Source: Tuctoria greenei
Taxonomy: Eukaryota; Streptophyta; Magnoliopsida; Poales; Poaceae
Reading direction: 5' to 3'
DNA length: 64,000 nt
NCBI GenBank assembly: GCA_036927565.1
Contig: JAYESD010000002.1
Coordinates: forward strand, 74,337,735 to 74,401,734
The notes under the pieces are model-generated. The model saw only the letters and a list, made by a program, of their open reading frames with translations, searched no databases and was not told where the DNA came from. Positions 1-10,316 of the stretch are shown one piece after another; the stretch's first letter is position 1, and each line of letters opens with the position of its first letter. The position numbers and the translations under genes are program-made.

Positions 1-164
1 ACTCAAGTGTGAATAATAAGTGATCATAAACATAGATAAACACCAAATGAGCCCAATCGATTAATAACTCATGGAAATAAGTTCATTAGAGCTCAATAAG
101 TAGCAAATGAGAAGCAAACACACCAAATGTAGCAAACACACTAAATTACAATAATTATAAACGA

Positions 165-231
165 TAAATGAGACTCCCCCTAACACTAAGACACTCCCCC
201 TGACTCCTCTAACTCTTCTCCCCCTTTGGCA
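165..231 (-). other. Candidate polypurine tracts
   Basis: On the minus strand, just after the stop of the third ORF, three G-rich tracts of the form GGGGGAG occur within about 65 bases. LTR elements prime plus-strand DNA at such a tract directly before the 3' LTR, and SIRE-type elements often show several. No LTR start (TGAAAGC...) follows within the window, so which tract is used cannot be decided. Confidence 0.5.
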
Positions 232-2424
232 TCAAGACACCAAAAAGGGATCCGAGCGCCTAAGGACCCTGAGTGCTGGGTGCGATGATGAACTGGTCAC
301 CGTCGCTGTCGTCGGAGCTGCTGGCTGGAGTAGCGGTGGAGGGAGCTGTCGGAGCCGTAGGAGCCACCGTCGGTGCCTGCTGTGGAGGAGCTGCTGGAGC
401 AGGGGCACTGACGACGGAGGCCGGCGACTGCTGGAACAGGGCAGCGGGGATTGGATCGGAGCACCAGGAGCCAGAAGTGGAGACATGCTGAAGGAGGGAA
501 TCGGCGTAGAAGGTACTGGGGCCACTGGAGCGGCAGCTGGAGCCAGGACTGGAGGTGGTGGAGCGACTCCTGGCAGCTGCGATGGGAGGGCAATCCCAGT
601 CTGGGTGTAGAGGTTGGTGATCAACCCCAGGATGCCCATCATCGCCTGTTGCATCTGCTGCTGCTGGTCGAGAGTTCGCTGGTGCATCTGGTCGATAAGC
701 CCCGTCAGCCTGTCAGTGTCTTCACGCCTCTCACGGGCGATCTGATGCTGCATCTCCTGCTGCTGCTGCTGGAGCTCAAGGAGACGGGCAGCCTGCTCCG
801 CTCGGGCCTGCTCGGCTGCCAGCCAGTTCAGACGCTGCTGCTCAACCATCTGCTGGAGGAGCGACGTCAGCTCTGACGGCTGCGTGACCTGCGCCTCAGT
901 GACGGGAGGTGGAGTAGGTGGTGGCACTGTAGAGCCTCCAGCCTCCGCGTCATGCTGCCTGGGTGAGGGCGGAGGAGGGAAGTACTCCTCGACACTATCG
1001 TCGGTGTCGCTCTCTGACCAGATATGCTGCAAGTCCTCCCCCTTTGCCTCAGCATCGGCAAGCCTCTCATCCTCCTTCTCTAAGTTAGACCAGTCCTCCT
1101 CAGAAAGGCGAGCCCTGACCTGACGCTCAACTGGACGGCCAAGGCAGCGGTCTCCAGGAGCGAGGGCACGGTAGTGACCGAACCATGTGACACCCTCGTC
1201 AGTGAGGTGGTCATGCGCGGCGGACCCCTCAGGAACAATCATGGTGAGCAGGTAGCTGATCCAGTGTCCATACACGAGCTGCCTCATCATCCCCACTCCA
1301 TCTGTGATTACATCCTCAATCTCGCATATGAGGACGTCCACTATGTCGAACTCCATCCCGTTCATGATGTAGAACAGGAGAGTCTGCTGTAAGCTGGTGA
1401 ACCCCTCCAAGTAACCAGACCTCGGCAGGAGCGTGCAGCGCAAGGCGAGGTGCACTGTGCGTGCAGCTGGAGTCAACAAAGTTGGTACTCTCGGCTGGTC
1501 AGGAGAGAAAGTAGGACCGAACAAGGAACGAATCTCCTCCAGAGCTGGTGCCACTCCTCCAGTGAGCGGCATCCACGGCGGGTCTGCCTGACCATAGACC
1601 CTCTCATGCACGCAGGAGTCGTGCAAGTCCACTCCCAGCAGCTGTGCCAGTGTCTGCCTCGTCAAGTGGTAGTGCTGACCCATGAACATGAAGTCAATTG
1701 ATCTTCTGCCCTTAGAGACATAGAGGGTGGCATAGAAGACGCGGACCCAATCTTCCACATAGGCACTCTGCTCATATGCCATTAGCTGCACCAGACCTCT
1801 GTACCTCTCGAAATAAGGACGGATCTCCGTCTCTGCTGCCAGAGCTAGCTGACCCCAATCCAGATAGTTGTGTTGAAACAGCATGTGACCTCGACGCCTG
1901 TAGGTCTCATAGAGTGATGCCTGGGTGACAGTCCAGAGGCGACTATCCACCAGAGCCTCTCTAGGCTGCGGGTACCACTCCTCAAGCAGCACATTCCACC
2001 TGAGCTTGTGAAGCTGCTTGGCCTTCATCTTCCGGTAGTCGGTCAACCGGAATCCTTCAGCGACATGGACAGTGGTGTCCATCTCATAGATTGCTCGCTG
2101 GGCCTCCCTGTCCTCACGATGGTTGGCAGCCGTCGATCTCGGACGTGGTGCTGCTGCGGTGTGACCCCCACGGGTCCGGGCTGAGCGACGACGAATGAGA
2201 GGCTCAACCAGCTCTTCCTCGTCCTCGGAGTCATCGATCATAGGAGGTTGCCTCGGACGAGCTTCACGGATCCTTAGGGATCCCCCTCGGCCATGCTCAC
2301 GCTCCTCGGCGGCGCGAGCGACCATCAAAGCCTTCTTCTCCTCCTTCGACAATTTTTGCTTCTTCGCGGCCGGCTCCGTGATAGCCTTCCCCTTGTTCTT
2401 CTTGTCACGAGCCATTGCGATCAC
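232..2424 (-). CDS. Third ORF of the Copia element, 730 codons, function unknown
   Basis: An uninterrupted 730-codon ORF lies behind pol on the same strand, where SIRE-type elements of other plants carry an extra ORF. The N-terminus is Lys/Arg-rich and looks like a nuclear localisation signal (about residues 6-32), followed by an acidic stretch DDSEDEEE. Residues about 110-440 form the only globular-looking region; it contains a segment ending in FMFMGQHYHLTRQTLAQLLG that resembles the 'putative plant transposon protein' and Athila ORF-1 type proteins. Then come an acidic linker, a Gln-rich coiled coil (about 515-610) and a Pro/Ala-rich tail. I see no signal peptide or convincing membrane segment, so calling it an envelope protein is not supported. 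It is much richer in G+C than gag and pol. A second ATG lies three codons downstream of the first; either could be the start. Family placement is an inference. Confidence 0.75.
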   Translation of the reverse strand: MIAMARDKKNKGKAITEPAAKKQKLSKEEKKALMVARAAEEREHGRGGSLRIREARPRQPPMIDDSEDEEELVEPLIRRRSARTRGGHTAAAPRPRSTAANHREDREAQRAIYEMDTTVHVAEGFRLTDYRKMKAKQLHKLRWNVLLEEWYPQPREALVDSRLWTVTQASLYETYRRRGHMLFQHNYLDWGQLALAAETEIRPYFERYRGLVQLMAYEQSAYVEDWVRVFYATLYVSKGRRSIDFMFMGQHYHLTRQTLAQLLGVDLHDSCVHERVYGQADPPWMPLTGGVAPALEEIRSLFGPTFSPDQPRVPTLLTPAARTVHLALRCTLLPRSGYLEGFTSLQQTLLFYIMNGMEFDIVDVLICEIEDVITDGVGMMRQLVYGHWISYLLTMIVPEGSAAHDHLTDEGVTWFGHYRALAPGDRCLGRPVERQVRARLSEEDWSNLEKEDERLADAEAKGEDLQHIWSESDTDDSVEEYFPPPPSPRQHDAEAGGSTVPPPTPPPVTEAQVTQPSELTSLLQQMVEQQRLNWLAAEQARAEQAARLLELQQQQQEMQHQIARERREDTDRLTGLIDQMHQRTLDQQQQMQQAMMGILGLITNLYTQTGIALPSQLPGVAPPPPVLAPAAAPVAPVPSTPIPSFSMSPLLAPGAPIQSPLPCSSSRRPPSSVPLLQQLLHSRHRRWLLRLRQLPPPLLQPAAPTTATVTSSSSHPALRVLRRSDPFLVS

Positions 2425-2799
2425 GTGATTGAACGGAGTCGACGAAGGAGATGCGGAGATTGACGGGGTTGGGAAACCCTAGCGGCGATGGATGCACCGC
2501 GATGGCAAGGATGTGCACAAGGGGCGACTGGTGGCTGGTGATGCACGGGAGGAGGCGGCGGCGGCGCTTGAGTGGAGGCGCGGCGGCGGCTGGGTGAAGC
2601 GGCGATGACGGCGGCGGTGGAGCAGCGGCGATGGCTTGGTGGAGGCGAGCGGCGGCGCTGGTGAATGGCGGCGGCGGCCGAAATGTGGTGGCGGCGGCCA
2701 GAATGGTGTGGCGGCGGCCGGAAGGCAGCGGTGACCGGAGGCGGTGGCACGTGAGGCGGTGAGGCGACGGGATCGGGAGAGAGAGGGGAGAACGGCGTA

Positions 2800-2822
2800 C
2801 GGCCGGTTCAAATAGTGGGTCC
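2800..2822 (-). promoter_or_regulatory. Possible degenerate TATA region for the third ORF
   Basis: On the minus strand ACTATTTGAA lies about 30 bases downstream of the last array motif and about 390 bases before the ORF start, followed by a CT-rich stretch. This mirrors the layout of the LTR promoter of the same element. The box is not a consensus TATA, so this is only a candidate. Confidence 0.3.
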
Positions 2823-2843
2823 CAAACCCTAGCCGACTTTTTA

Positions 2844-3193
2844 ACACCGGATGGACCGATGTTGAACGACGGGAGCATTGGTCGAATGATACAGTAAGGT
2901 TTTCCAGAAAAGTGCAGTTGACACCGGATGGACCGACGTTGAGGGTTGGGATCATCGGTCGAATGGCACAGTAAGGGTATTCAAAAGAGGAATGTCGACA
3001 CCAGATGGTCCGACGATGGAGGAGGTAGCATCGATGGAATTGACCAAAGTTCCAGAATTGTACACATCGGATCAATCGATGTTTTTAAGATTGAACGCGT
3101 TGGTTGAATTGTGATACTGACTGAACTGGCCCTTGGAGATCGAACACCTATTGATCCGATGAGGGATTGACCTAGGCATCGGATAATCCGATC
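2844..3193 (-). repeat. Array of near-palindromic CCGGAT-type motifs upstream of the third ORF
   Basis: Degenerate copies of a motif close to CACCGGATGGACCGATG stand at about 2844, 2921, 2999, 3064, 3145 and 3176, mostly 65-80 bases apart. Each is close to its own reverse complement. The same motif forms an array in this element's LTR. Confidence 0.75.
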
Positions 3194-3789
3194 AGAACAG
3201 AACGAAAACATCCCATATATGTCCTTTGACCAAACAACCAAGCAAAGAGAAACACATGTCTTAGGACTTTTTGGGCAACCCCTTACCCCTCAAAGATTCT
3301 AATATGCCAATAACTTGGCTAGGCCTTAAGGCAAATGGAACATCGAGAAAAATAGGAGGAAAATATCCAAATAAAATGTAAGGCCCATGCTTTGTGAGCT
3401 AGAGTATGAAGACTTCTATCTCTTTAAAGCATGTTCCTCTAGGCATTAACGCACCTAGCATTTTGTTCTTTCCACCTCATATGAGTTGAGATATTGCATT
3501 TCAAACAAGTCTCTTTCTCATGAGGTGGGTTCCCCTTTGTGACAATCTACCGTATGCAATGCTAAACATTTTATAATGCAAGAAATTTAAATATGAGTGC
3601 AAGTCTATATGGCAGGCATCATGCAACACATAAAGTAAATATATCGTGCCAAGTTTGAACCTTTCAAAGGCTTCTTCAGGGAGAGCTACTCTCCAAGCCT
3701 TGGGAAAACCCAAAGAACCATCATACCAAGCTAACCCTTGCTCACCCCTATCCTTTGAGAGTTAGGCAAGACCTATATGAAGTGCATTC

Positions 3790-4404
3790 TTACATGACGT
3801 TTGATGCATCTAGCACATTTAATTCACTCCTTAGCCTAGAAAAAGTTTTCTCATCAAGTGGTTTAGTGAAGATATCCGCCAATTGTTCTTCCGACCTAAC
3901 ACCTCGCAATGACATGTCTCCCTTAGCTTCATGGTCCCTTAAGAAATGATGGCGAATATCAATGTGCTTAGTGCGGGAGTGTTGAACGGGGTTTTTAGCT
4001 ATCTTAACAGCACTTTCATTGTCACAAAGGAGAGGCACACAACCAAGTTTAATACCAAAGTCCAAAAGGGTTTGCTTAATATAAAGAATTTGGGCACAAC
4101 ATGCACCGGCCGCAATGTATTCCGCTTCCGCCGTGGACAAGGCGACGGAATTTTGCTTCTTGCTTGACCAAGAAACTAGGGAACGCCCAAGCAAGTGGCA
4201 CCCACCGGAGGTACTCTTGCGATCCACGCGGCATCTGGCAAAGTCCGAATCCGAGTATCCCACAAGATGGAATTTTGCACCTTTAGGGTACCACAAGCCC
4301 ACACTAGGGGTATGCTTAAGATACCTAAGTATCCTAAAGACCGCCTTCCTATGCGATTCTTTAGGTGCCGCTTGAAAGCGAGCACACAAGCATACACTAA
4401 ACAT
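3790..4404 (-). pseudogene. Copia RNase H domain (3' end of pol)
   Basis: The translation has the Copia RNase H signature: YSDSDFARC with the first acidic residue, then KSTSGGCHLLG, SWSSKKQNSVALSTAEAEYIA with the catalytic Glu, LLCDNESAV, HSRTKHIDIRHHFLRD and ADIFTKPL near the end. It degrades the RNA strand during reverse transcription. The segment is open for 204 codons, but it is separated from the RT part by frameshifts around 4,290-4,400, so it cannot be made as part of a full polyprotein in this copy. Confidence 0.85.
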
Positions 4405-5698
4405 GATATCGGGCCTAGATGCGGGAGGTAAAGCAATGAACCAATCATAGAACGGTAGTTAGATTGATCAATAGGTTTACCGTCCTTATCCGCGTCGAGA
4501 TGACAATTGGTTGCCATTGGAGTGCTTCTTGAGCTACAATCTCCCATCTCAAATTTCTTCAAGAGGTCCTTGGTGTACTTCTCTTGATAGACGAATGTCC
4601 CCTCTTGAAGTTGCTTGATTTGAAATCCAAGGAAGAAGTTGAGCTCTCCAATCATTGACATCTCGAATTCCCTAGACATCATTTTGCCAAACTCATGGCT
4701 AAGAGCTTCGTTAGTTGAACCATAAATAATATCATCAACTTAAATTTGACAAATGAACAAATCTCCGTTGATGTCCTTGGTGAAGAGTGTAGTGTCCACC
4801 CTCCCGATCTTGAATCCTTGCATGATGAGGAAATCCCGTAGTCATTCGTACCACGCCCTAGGTGCTTGCTTGAGCCCTTAGAGCGCCTTGTGCAACCTAT
4901 ACACATGATTAGGATTCCTCGGATCTTCAAACCCGGGAGGTTGTTCAACATAAACAAGCTTGTTAATGTAACCATTAAGAAAGGCACTTTTCACATCCAT
5001 TTGATAAAGTCTAATACTATGATGTGATGCAAAGGCAAGGAGTATACGGATGGCTTCTAGCCGGGCGACCGGGCAAATGTCTCCCCAAAATCTAGTCCTT
5101 CAACTTGCGAGAACCCTTTGGCCACAAGTCTTGCCTTGTTGCGGACCACAACGCCATTCTCTTCTTTTTTGTTGCGGCACACCCACTTTGTTCTGATGAC
5201 ATTCTTGTCATTGGGTCGCTCCTCCAACACCCAAACTTCATTGCAGATGAAGTTGTTGAGTTCTTCTTGCATGACCATCACCAAATTTGGGTCTTGGAGT
5301 GCTTCCTCAATGTGAGTGGGTTCTACACACGAAACAAACGAGTAGTGCTCACAAAATGAAGCGAAATGGCGAGAACGTGTACTTACACCCCTTGACGGAC
5401 TTCCAATGATTTGGTCCATTGGATGCGCCTTGGAGATGCGTCCATGCCTCATAAGTGGTTGTGAAGCACTTGGCAATGGTGATGCGTGTTGCTCCTCTTG
5501 TGGTTGGACTTGATCATGGACTTCTTCTTCTTCTTGATGTTGTTGTGCTTGTGAGTCTTGAGTTGGCAATGAATCATCCTTCTCTTGTTCGTCAACTTGA
5601 GGCGCCATAGAGGTGTTGTTGTTGGAACTTGAGGCTCCCCCTTGATCATGGCTCTCCTCAACTTCGGGCTTGATGTCTCCAATGGTCATGTTCTTCAT
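4176..5698 (-). pseudogene. Copia reverse transcriptase, broken
   Basis: The N-terminal part (5698-5057) holds a linker rich in Gln/Glu and then the start of the RVT_2 domain (EEALQDPNLVMVMQEEL, WVLEERP, RTKWVCRNKKEENG, NKARLVAKGFSQVEGLDFGETFA). The C-terminal part (4682-4176) holds EFEMSMIGELNFFLGFQI and the STPMATNCHL region. Between them the frame is lost more than once. At the catalytic YVDD box the tyrosine position reads TAA on the minus strand (about 4,738-4,742), directly before Val-Asp-Asp. The polymerase is therefore dead. Confidence 0.85.
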
Positions 5699-5932
5699 GG
5701 ATTCTCGTAGAGGCTCATCATCTATTTCATCATGACCAAAACTCTCCTCTTGGGAGCCATTAGATTCATCAAACTCAACATCACAACTTTCCTCAACTAA
5801 ACCGTAGGTTTCGTTGAATACTCAATATGCTTTTGAGTTTGATGCATAACCAAGAAATATACCAACATCACATCTTCTTTCAAACTTACCGAGCCTTTTC
5901 TTGCGGTAGATGTAGCACTTGCATCCAAAGAC

Positions 5933-6592
5933 TCAAAAGTAGGAGATGTTGGGCTTTCTCCCAATGAGAAGCTCGTACGGGGTCTTTTGAAGTAGTCGAT
6001 GGAGATAGACCCTATTTGCGGCATGGCACGCCGTGTTGATCGCTTCGGCCCAAAACTTCTCCGACGTGCCGTAGTCATCAAGAATTGCTCTTGCAAGAGT
6101 GATGAGTGTCTTGTTCTTCCTTTCAAAGACACCGTTTTGTTGAGGGGTGTATGTGGCCGAAAACTCATGTTTTACTCCTTCACGGTCACAGCACTCCCCA
6201 ATGTTGTAGTTCTTGAATTCGGTGTCGTTGTCACCCCGGACCTTGATGATGGGAAGTTTAAATTCCCTTTGAGCGCGGTTGGCGAAGGTCTTGAACACTT
6301 CTGGAGTCTCACTCTTGTCACCTAGAAATAGAGTCCAAGCATAGCGAGAATAGTCATCAACAATAACGAGACAATAGAGGTTACCGCCAAGGCTTTGATA
6401 TGTGGACGGTCCAAAGAGGTCCATGTGGAGTAGTTCAAGTGGCTTGGAGGTTGACACCATTGTCTTCATTGGGTGGTGTGAAGCAACTTGCTTCCTGGCT
6501 TGACAAGCGCTACACAGCTTGTTCTTTTCAAATGTGACATCCTTCACGCCGGTCACCATCCCAAGCTTGAATGACTTCTTGAGTTTTCTCAT
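5933..6592 (-). pseudogene. Copia integrase
   Basis: This segment carries the C-C half of the zinc-binding region (KLCSACQARKQ), then the catalytic core: LHMDLFGP with the first Asp, RGDNDTEFKN with the second Asp, and NGVFERKNKTL with the Glu. It integrates the DNA copy into the host chromosome. The DDE residues are present, though RGDNDTEF differs from the usual RSDNGTEF. It ends in a stop after KPNISYF, so the link to RT is broken. Confidence 0.87.
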
Positions 6593-6622
6593 CCCTATGT
6601 GCGCTATGCGTCGGTGCCATAG

Positions 6623-7042
6623 TCAACCCAAGCTTGTCTTAGTGAAAAGACAAGTGGTCAAGCTAGCATTATTGTTGGAGAAGTCCTCTAGGTAGAGGTG
6701 TCCATGCCGAAATCCTTTGAAGACTATGTCTTGGCTTGTTTCACTACTCACAACAACATCATTTTTGCTAAATGTGCACGTTAGTCCAAGATCACATAGT
6801 TGTGCAATAGAAAGTAAATTTAAACTAAGTGACTTAACATACAAAACATTAGAAATAGACAAGTCTTTTGAAATAGCAATTTTACCTAACCCAATTACCT
6901 TTCCCTTAGAGTTATCACCAAAGGTGACTTGTTCATGATTGCTGGGGTTTTCTATGGTGGTGAACATACCATCATTGCCGGTCATATGTTGAGTGCACCC
7001 GCTATCGAGTACCCAATGCTTTCCTCCGGCTTTGTAGTTCAC
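6623..7042 (-). pseudogene. Copia protease and pre-integrase region
   Basis: The translation contains WVLDSGCTQHMTGN, the aspartic protease active site (DSG) of Copia polyproteins, followed by the VTFGDNSKGKVIGLGKI and NVLYVKSLSLNLLSIAQLCD blocks of the pre-integrase region. It cleaves the polyprotein. The active-site Asp is intact. The ORF stops before the integrase zinc finger, so pol is split here by a nonsense change or frameshift. Confidence 0.87.
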
Positions 7043-7056
7043 CTACACACATGAAT

Positions 7057-9183
7057 TCAATTTTTGACTTTAGGCACCCAAGCCAACTTAGGTCCTTGTA
7101 TGTGTGATACAAGTGTTTTTGGGACCCAAAGTTGCTTGGGGAGCTTCCCCTTCATGCCCTTCATGTCTTTTCCAATGAACCTTGCCTTCACCTTGCCATG
7201 TACTTTACTCAAGAGATAATAATGATCATTGAAAGTAGATTTATAGTTAGTAGGCGATTTTGGAGAAGGTCGGTTAGGAAGAGGACACTCCCTTGTGTGG
7301 TAACCGGTGACCTCACAATGTTGGCAATAAGAACCAACTTCCTTGATGAAGCTTGTTCTTAGCTCCGGTGAGGGTACCTTTCCTTTGTTAGGCACCGGGA
7401 AGGATCCAAGTCCTCTCTTGTTGAAGGCCTTGGCTTGTTGGAAGAGAATTTCCTTGTGCTTGACTTCTCCTTTTGAAAGTCTAGCCACACTAGTGCGGAG
7501 ACTCTCAATTTCTTCCAACAAGTCCTTCTCCCTAGCATTAGCTTTCAAAGGCAAAGACTTGTGCAAAGCATTAGTGGCATGAGAAGTAATGGATATCTTA
7601 TCATTAAGAGTTTGCTTCCTCATATTTTTCAACTCTTGATCAAGCATGTCATGAGCAAGGTTAAGTGTTTGATGTTCTTGTATTAACTTGTTGTGCTCTT
7701 CCAAGAGTGTTTGGTTTGCTAAGTCAAGTTCATGATTATCTATCTTGATTTTAGCCTTTTCTTCCTCAATTTGCTTGACATGGGATTTGAGTGTGTCATG
7801 CTCTTTGAGTATGCTTTCATACTTGTCAAGCAAATCAAGGTTAGCACTCTCAAGTTTAGCACAAGTTTCTTCAAGCACTTTAACCTTACTCTTTTCCCTC
7901 TTAATGATAGCATGATATTCATTTATCAAAGATGTTAAATCATCGGGGGAAAGCTCATCATCGCTAGAGTCATCACATACCTTGGTGTTACCTTTCGCCA
8001 TGAGGCACATGGGCGGTGGATGAAGAGGTGCATCATCATTGTTGGCGATGGCGAGGCCGGCCAAGCTTTCTTCTTCCTCTTCACTCTCTTCATCACTTGT
8101 TTCTTCGTCGGTGACCCATTCATTTGCCTCACACATGAACACCTTTTGTGGGCCATTTCTCTTCTTTGGGAAGAGCCTTGCCTTCTTGCCCTTGTCATGT
8201 TTCTTCTTCCCAAAGGATCTTGGCTTTGGTTTGGCTTCTTCTTCATCATTATCACTTCCTTCAAGCTTGTGATGCTTGCTCTTGTGGTTCTCTCTTCGTT
8301 TGTCCAGTCTTGGACAATCATAGGAGATGTGGCCTTGATCACCACAATTGTAGCAAGTCTTGTGATCATCTCTCCTTGGTAGAAATGCTCTCTTCTTAGG
8401 ATCAAATGTGTGTCCCTTCTTAGAGATCTTGGAGTTCAAGCGTGAGAACTTTCTCATCATCAATGCAAGCTCATCATCATCATCTTCACTTGATGCTTGT
8501 TCTTCTTCACTTGAGCTAGGCTCAACCACCTTCTTCTTCTTGTGGCTTGTTTTCTTGGTGGAGGCCTTTAGAGCAATTGTCTTTGATGATGATTGCTCCA
8601 TCATCCCAAGTACACTCATCTCATGAGCTTGTATTTCTCCATTGAGCTCCGAAACTTCAATGTGGTCAAGTGACTCTTTTTGGAGTGTGGAGTTGATGAT
8701 GTTGTACTTTGGCTTGGGAAGGAGCATGAGGATCTTGCGGTTGATGAGTCCTTTGCCAAGAGAAGCAATGTCAAGAGCATTTATTTCTTCAATAAGCACA
8801 TTTAAGCGAGAGAACATCTCATTAACATTTTCATGAGGAAGCATTTTAAATTCATCATACTTGGCTTTAAGCATATGATATTTTAGTTCTTTGACACGAG
8901 AAGAGCCCTCATGAATCTCTATTAAGCAAGCCCAAATTTCACAAGCTTTTTCTTTACTAGCAATTCTAGCAAATACATCTTGACTAATACATTCATAGAT
9001 TGCATTCCTAGCTTTAGCATCCCATTTAATTTGATCACCAACATAATTATGTTCTCCAAACCCCACGTGGGTCGCTTCCCATACTTCGGGAGCAATAGCC
9101 TCAAGGTAAGCGCGCATGCGTTCTTTCCAATAGGAAAAGTTCTTGCCCTCGAAGATAGGAACCAAACCCTCAACCTTGGCCAT
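7057..9183 (-). CDS. gag: Copia gag polyprotein (SIRE/Maximus type), 708 codons
   Basis: This intact ORF begins 42 bases downstream of the primer binding site. The N-terminus (FEGKNFSYWKERMRAYLEA) is the start of the plant Copia gag domain (UBN2 type), which extends over roughly the first 200 residues. A CCHC zinc knuckle CYNCGDQGHISYDCP follows near residue 280, flanked by Lys-rich and Glu/Asp-rich low-complexity blocks. A long coiled coil (about residues 425-590) comes next, and a second knuckle-like cluster CQHCEVTGYHTREC lies close to the end. Gag packages the RNA in virus-like particles in the cytoplasm. The length fits SIRE/Maximus elements, whose gag is much longer than in other Copia lineages. 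The following pol is in pieces, so this copy could at most supply Gag. Confidence 0.92.
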   Translation of the reverse strand: MAKVEGLVPIFEGKNFSYWKERMRAYLEAIAPEVWEATHVGFGEHNYVGDQIKWDAKARNAIYECISQDVFARIASKEKACEIWACLIEIHEGSSRVKELKYHMLKAKYDEFKMLPHENVNEMFSRLNVLIEEINALDIASLGKGLINRKILMLLPKPKYNIINSTLQKESLDHIEVSELNGEIQAHEMSVLGMMEQSSSKTIALKASTKKTSHKKKKVVEPSSSEEEQASSEDDDDELALMMRKFSRLNSKISKKGHTFDPKKRAFLPRRDDHKTCYNCGDQGHISYDCPRLDKRRENHKSKHHKLEGSDNDEEEAKPKPRSFGKKKHDKGKKARLFPKKRNGPQKVFMCEANEWVTDEETSDEESEEEEESLAGLAIANNDDAPLHPPPMCLMAKGNTKVCDDSSDDELSPDDLTSLINEYHAIIKREKSKVKVLEETCAKLESANLDLLDKYESILKEHDTLKSHVKQIEEEKAKIKIDNHELDLANQTLLEEHNKLIQEHQTLNLAHDMLDQELKNMRKQTLNDKISITSHATNALHKSLPLKANAREKDLLEEIESLRTSVARLSKGEVKHKEILFQQAKAFNKRGLGSFPVPNKGKVPSPELRTSFIKEVGSYCQHCEVTGYHTRECPLPNRPSPKSPTNYKSTFNDHYYLLSKVHGKVKARFIGKDMKGMKGKLPKQLWVPKTLVSHIQGPKLAWVPKVKN

Positions 9184-9224
9184 TTTTGCTCTCTAGCGGT
9201 GAAGCTAGAATGATCCTATGAGCA

Positions 9225-9242
9225 ACCTTGCTCTGATACCAA
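9225..9242 (-). other. Primer binding site (Met-tRNA type)
   Basis: The minus strand reads TTGGTATCAGAGCAAGG directly inside the LTR end, complementary to the 3' end of plant initiator Met-tRNA. This fixes the direction of the element and the inner LTR border. Confidence 0.9.
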
Positions 9243-9876
9243 TTGTAAGGACCGAATGCCCAAGATGGGGGGGGGGGTGAATTGGGCTTTCTTCAAAAAA
9301 TTCTAAGCAATGAAACTTAATTTCTAAAGCCCAATTCCCTACGCGACTATCTATGCAGTCTAGTGAATAGAAACCTTGCGGAATATAAAATGCATAAAAG
9401 TAAGGGAAGGAGAAGGATGCAAACTCCCGAGGAGACAAGGATTTATCCCATGGTTCGGCAAGATCGTAAAGATCTTCCTACATCCATGTTGTGGCACCCA
9501 CCGAAGGGTTTTGCCACACCCAAGTCACCGAGACGAGGGATCTTCACTATTCCTCTCCGTTCGCCTCCTTGGCAAGGTGGAGCTCAAGCCTTGTACAACT
9601 TCGACCTTTCGGGCTTCCACAAACGCCTTGGCAAGCTCCGGAAGTCTCCTCACAATTACAAACACCAAGGGCACTCCCTTGAGGCTCTCACACTATCCTA
9701 GAGAGTCCACTCACCCAGAATGGTGGCACACAAGCTCTCTCTCTAGCTAGTTCTAGCCTAAACCTTGGTGTAGAGATGATCAAAATGGTGTGAAAGTGAT
9801 TGCTCTTGGTCTTGAACACTTGTGGATGTGTTGGTGGTGTCTGGTGATCAAGACTTGACGAAATGACAGGGTTAGG

Positions 9877-9890
9877 GGGTATTTATAGCC
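9877..9890 (-). promoter_or_regulatory. TATA box of the Copia LTR promoter
   Basis: The minus strand reads GGCTATAAATACCC, a good plant TATA box. It is about 55 bases downstream of the last motif of the U3 array and about 640 bases before the inner LTR end. Confidence 0.7.
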
Positions 9891-9944
9891 AGCCTTCCCG
9901 AAATAGCCGTTGGAAAAGTAGGCTGACTAAACTTTACTGTGAAT

Positions 9945-10316
9945 ACCGGATGATCCGATGTCTCCCCTTTAGTTTTTATCGGTCTAATTACTTTGGCTGA
10001 CGTCATTGTGTCAGATATGACCGTTGTTAGACCGATGTTGCTCCTGTCTTCTCATCGGATGATCCGGTGGCTCTTCCTCCAGAATTTGCTTAATCTTGAT
10101 GCTTACTGGAGTGATTGACCGATGTGTGTAAGTCTGTACATCGGATGATCCGGTGCTACACTTGGTCCAATGGTATTGCAAACTGTACTGATGGACCGAT
10201 GTCACTGAGCCATTCACATCGGATTATCCGGTGAGTACATTGTTTTGAGGTCTTCTTCTTTAGTTGAACCAACTCGACCGATGTGTACATTTCTGAAATC
10301 ATCGGTTGATCCGGTG
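9945..10316 (-). repeat. LTR array of CATCGGATGATCCGGTG motifs
   Basis: Five near-palindromic copies lie at about 9945, 10053, 10139, 10217 and 10300, spaced 78-108 bases, with half-motifs ACCGATG between them. They lie upstream of the TATA box in transcription order, in the U3 part of the LTR. Confidence 0.85.

Larger units (their letters stand above)
2425..3789 (-). other. Non-coding region between pol and the third ORF
   Basis: No coding sequence is supported here. On the minus strand it contains, in order, an AT-rich pol 3' flank (3789 to about 3240), a repeat array (3193-2844), a TATA-like stretch (about 2806-2816) and a GC-rich leader with GCGGCGG repeats (2760-2520) that runs up to the third ORF. 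The several short ORFs here are low-complexity Pro/Arg-rich translations of this leader. Confidence 0.7.

Noticed and set aside
273..1701. Plus-strand ORFs opposite the third ORF of the Copia element
   Set aside because: They are antisense shadows of a GC-rich 730-codon frame with no motifs of their own.
232..2424. Calling the third ORF an envelope gene
   Set aside because: No signal peptide, membrane span or cleavage site is visible; the N-terminus looks like a nuclear localisation signal instead.
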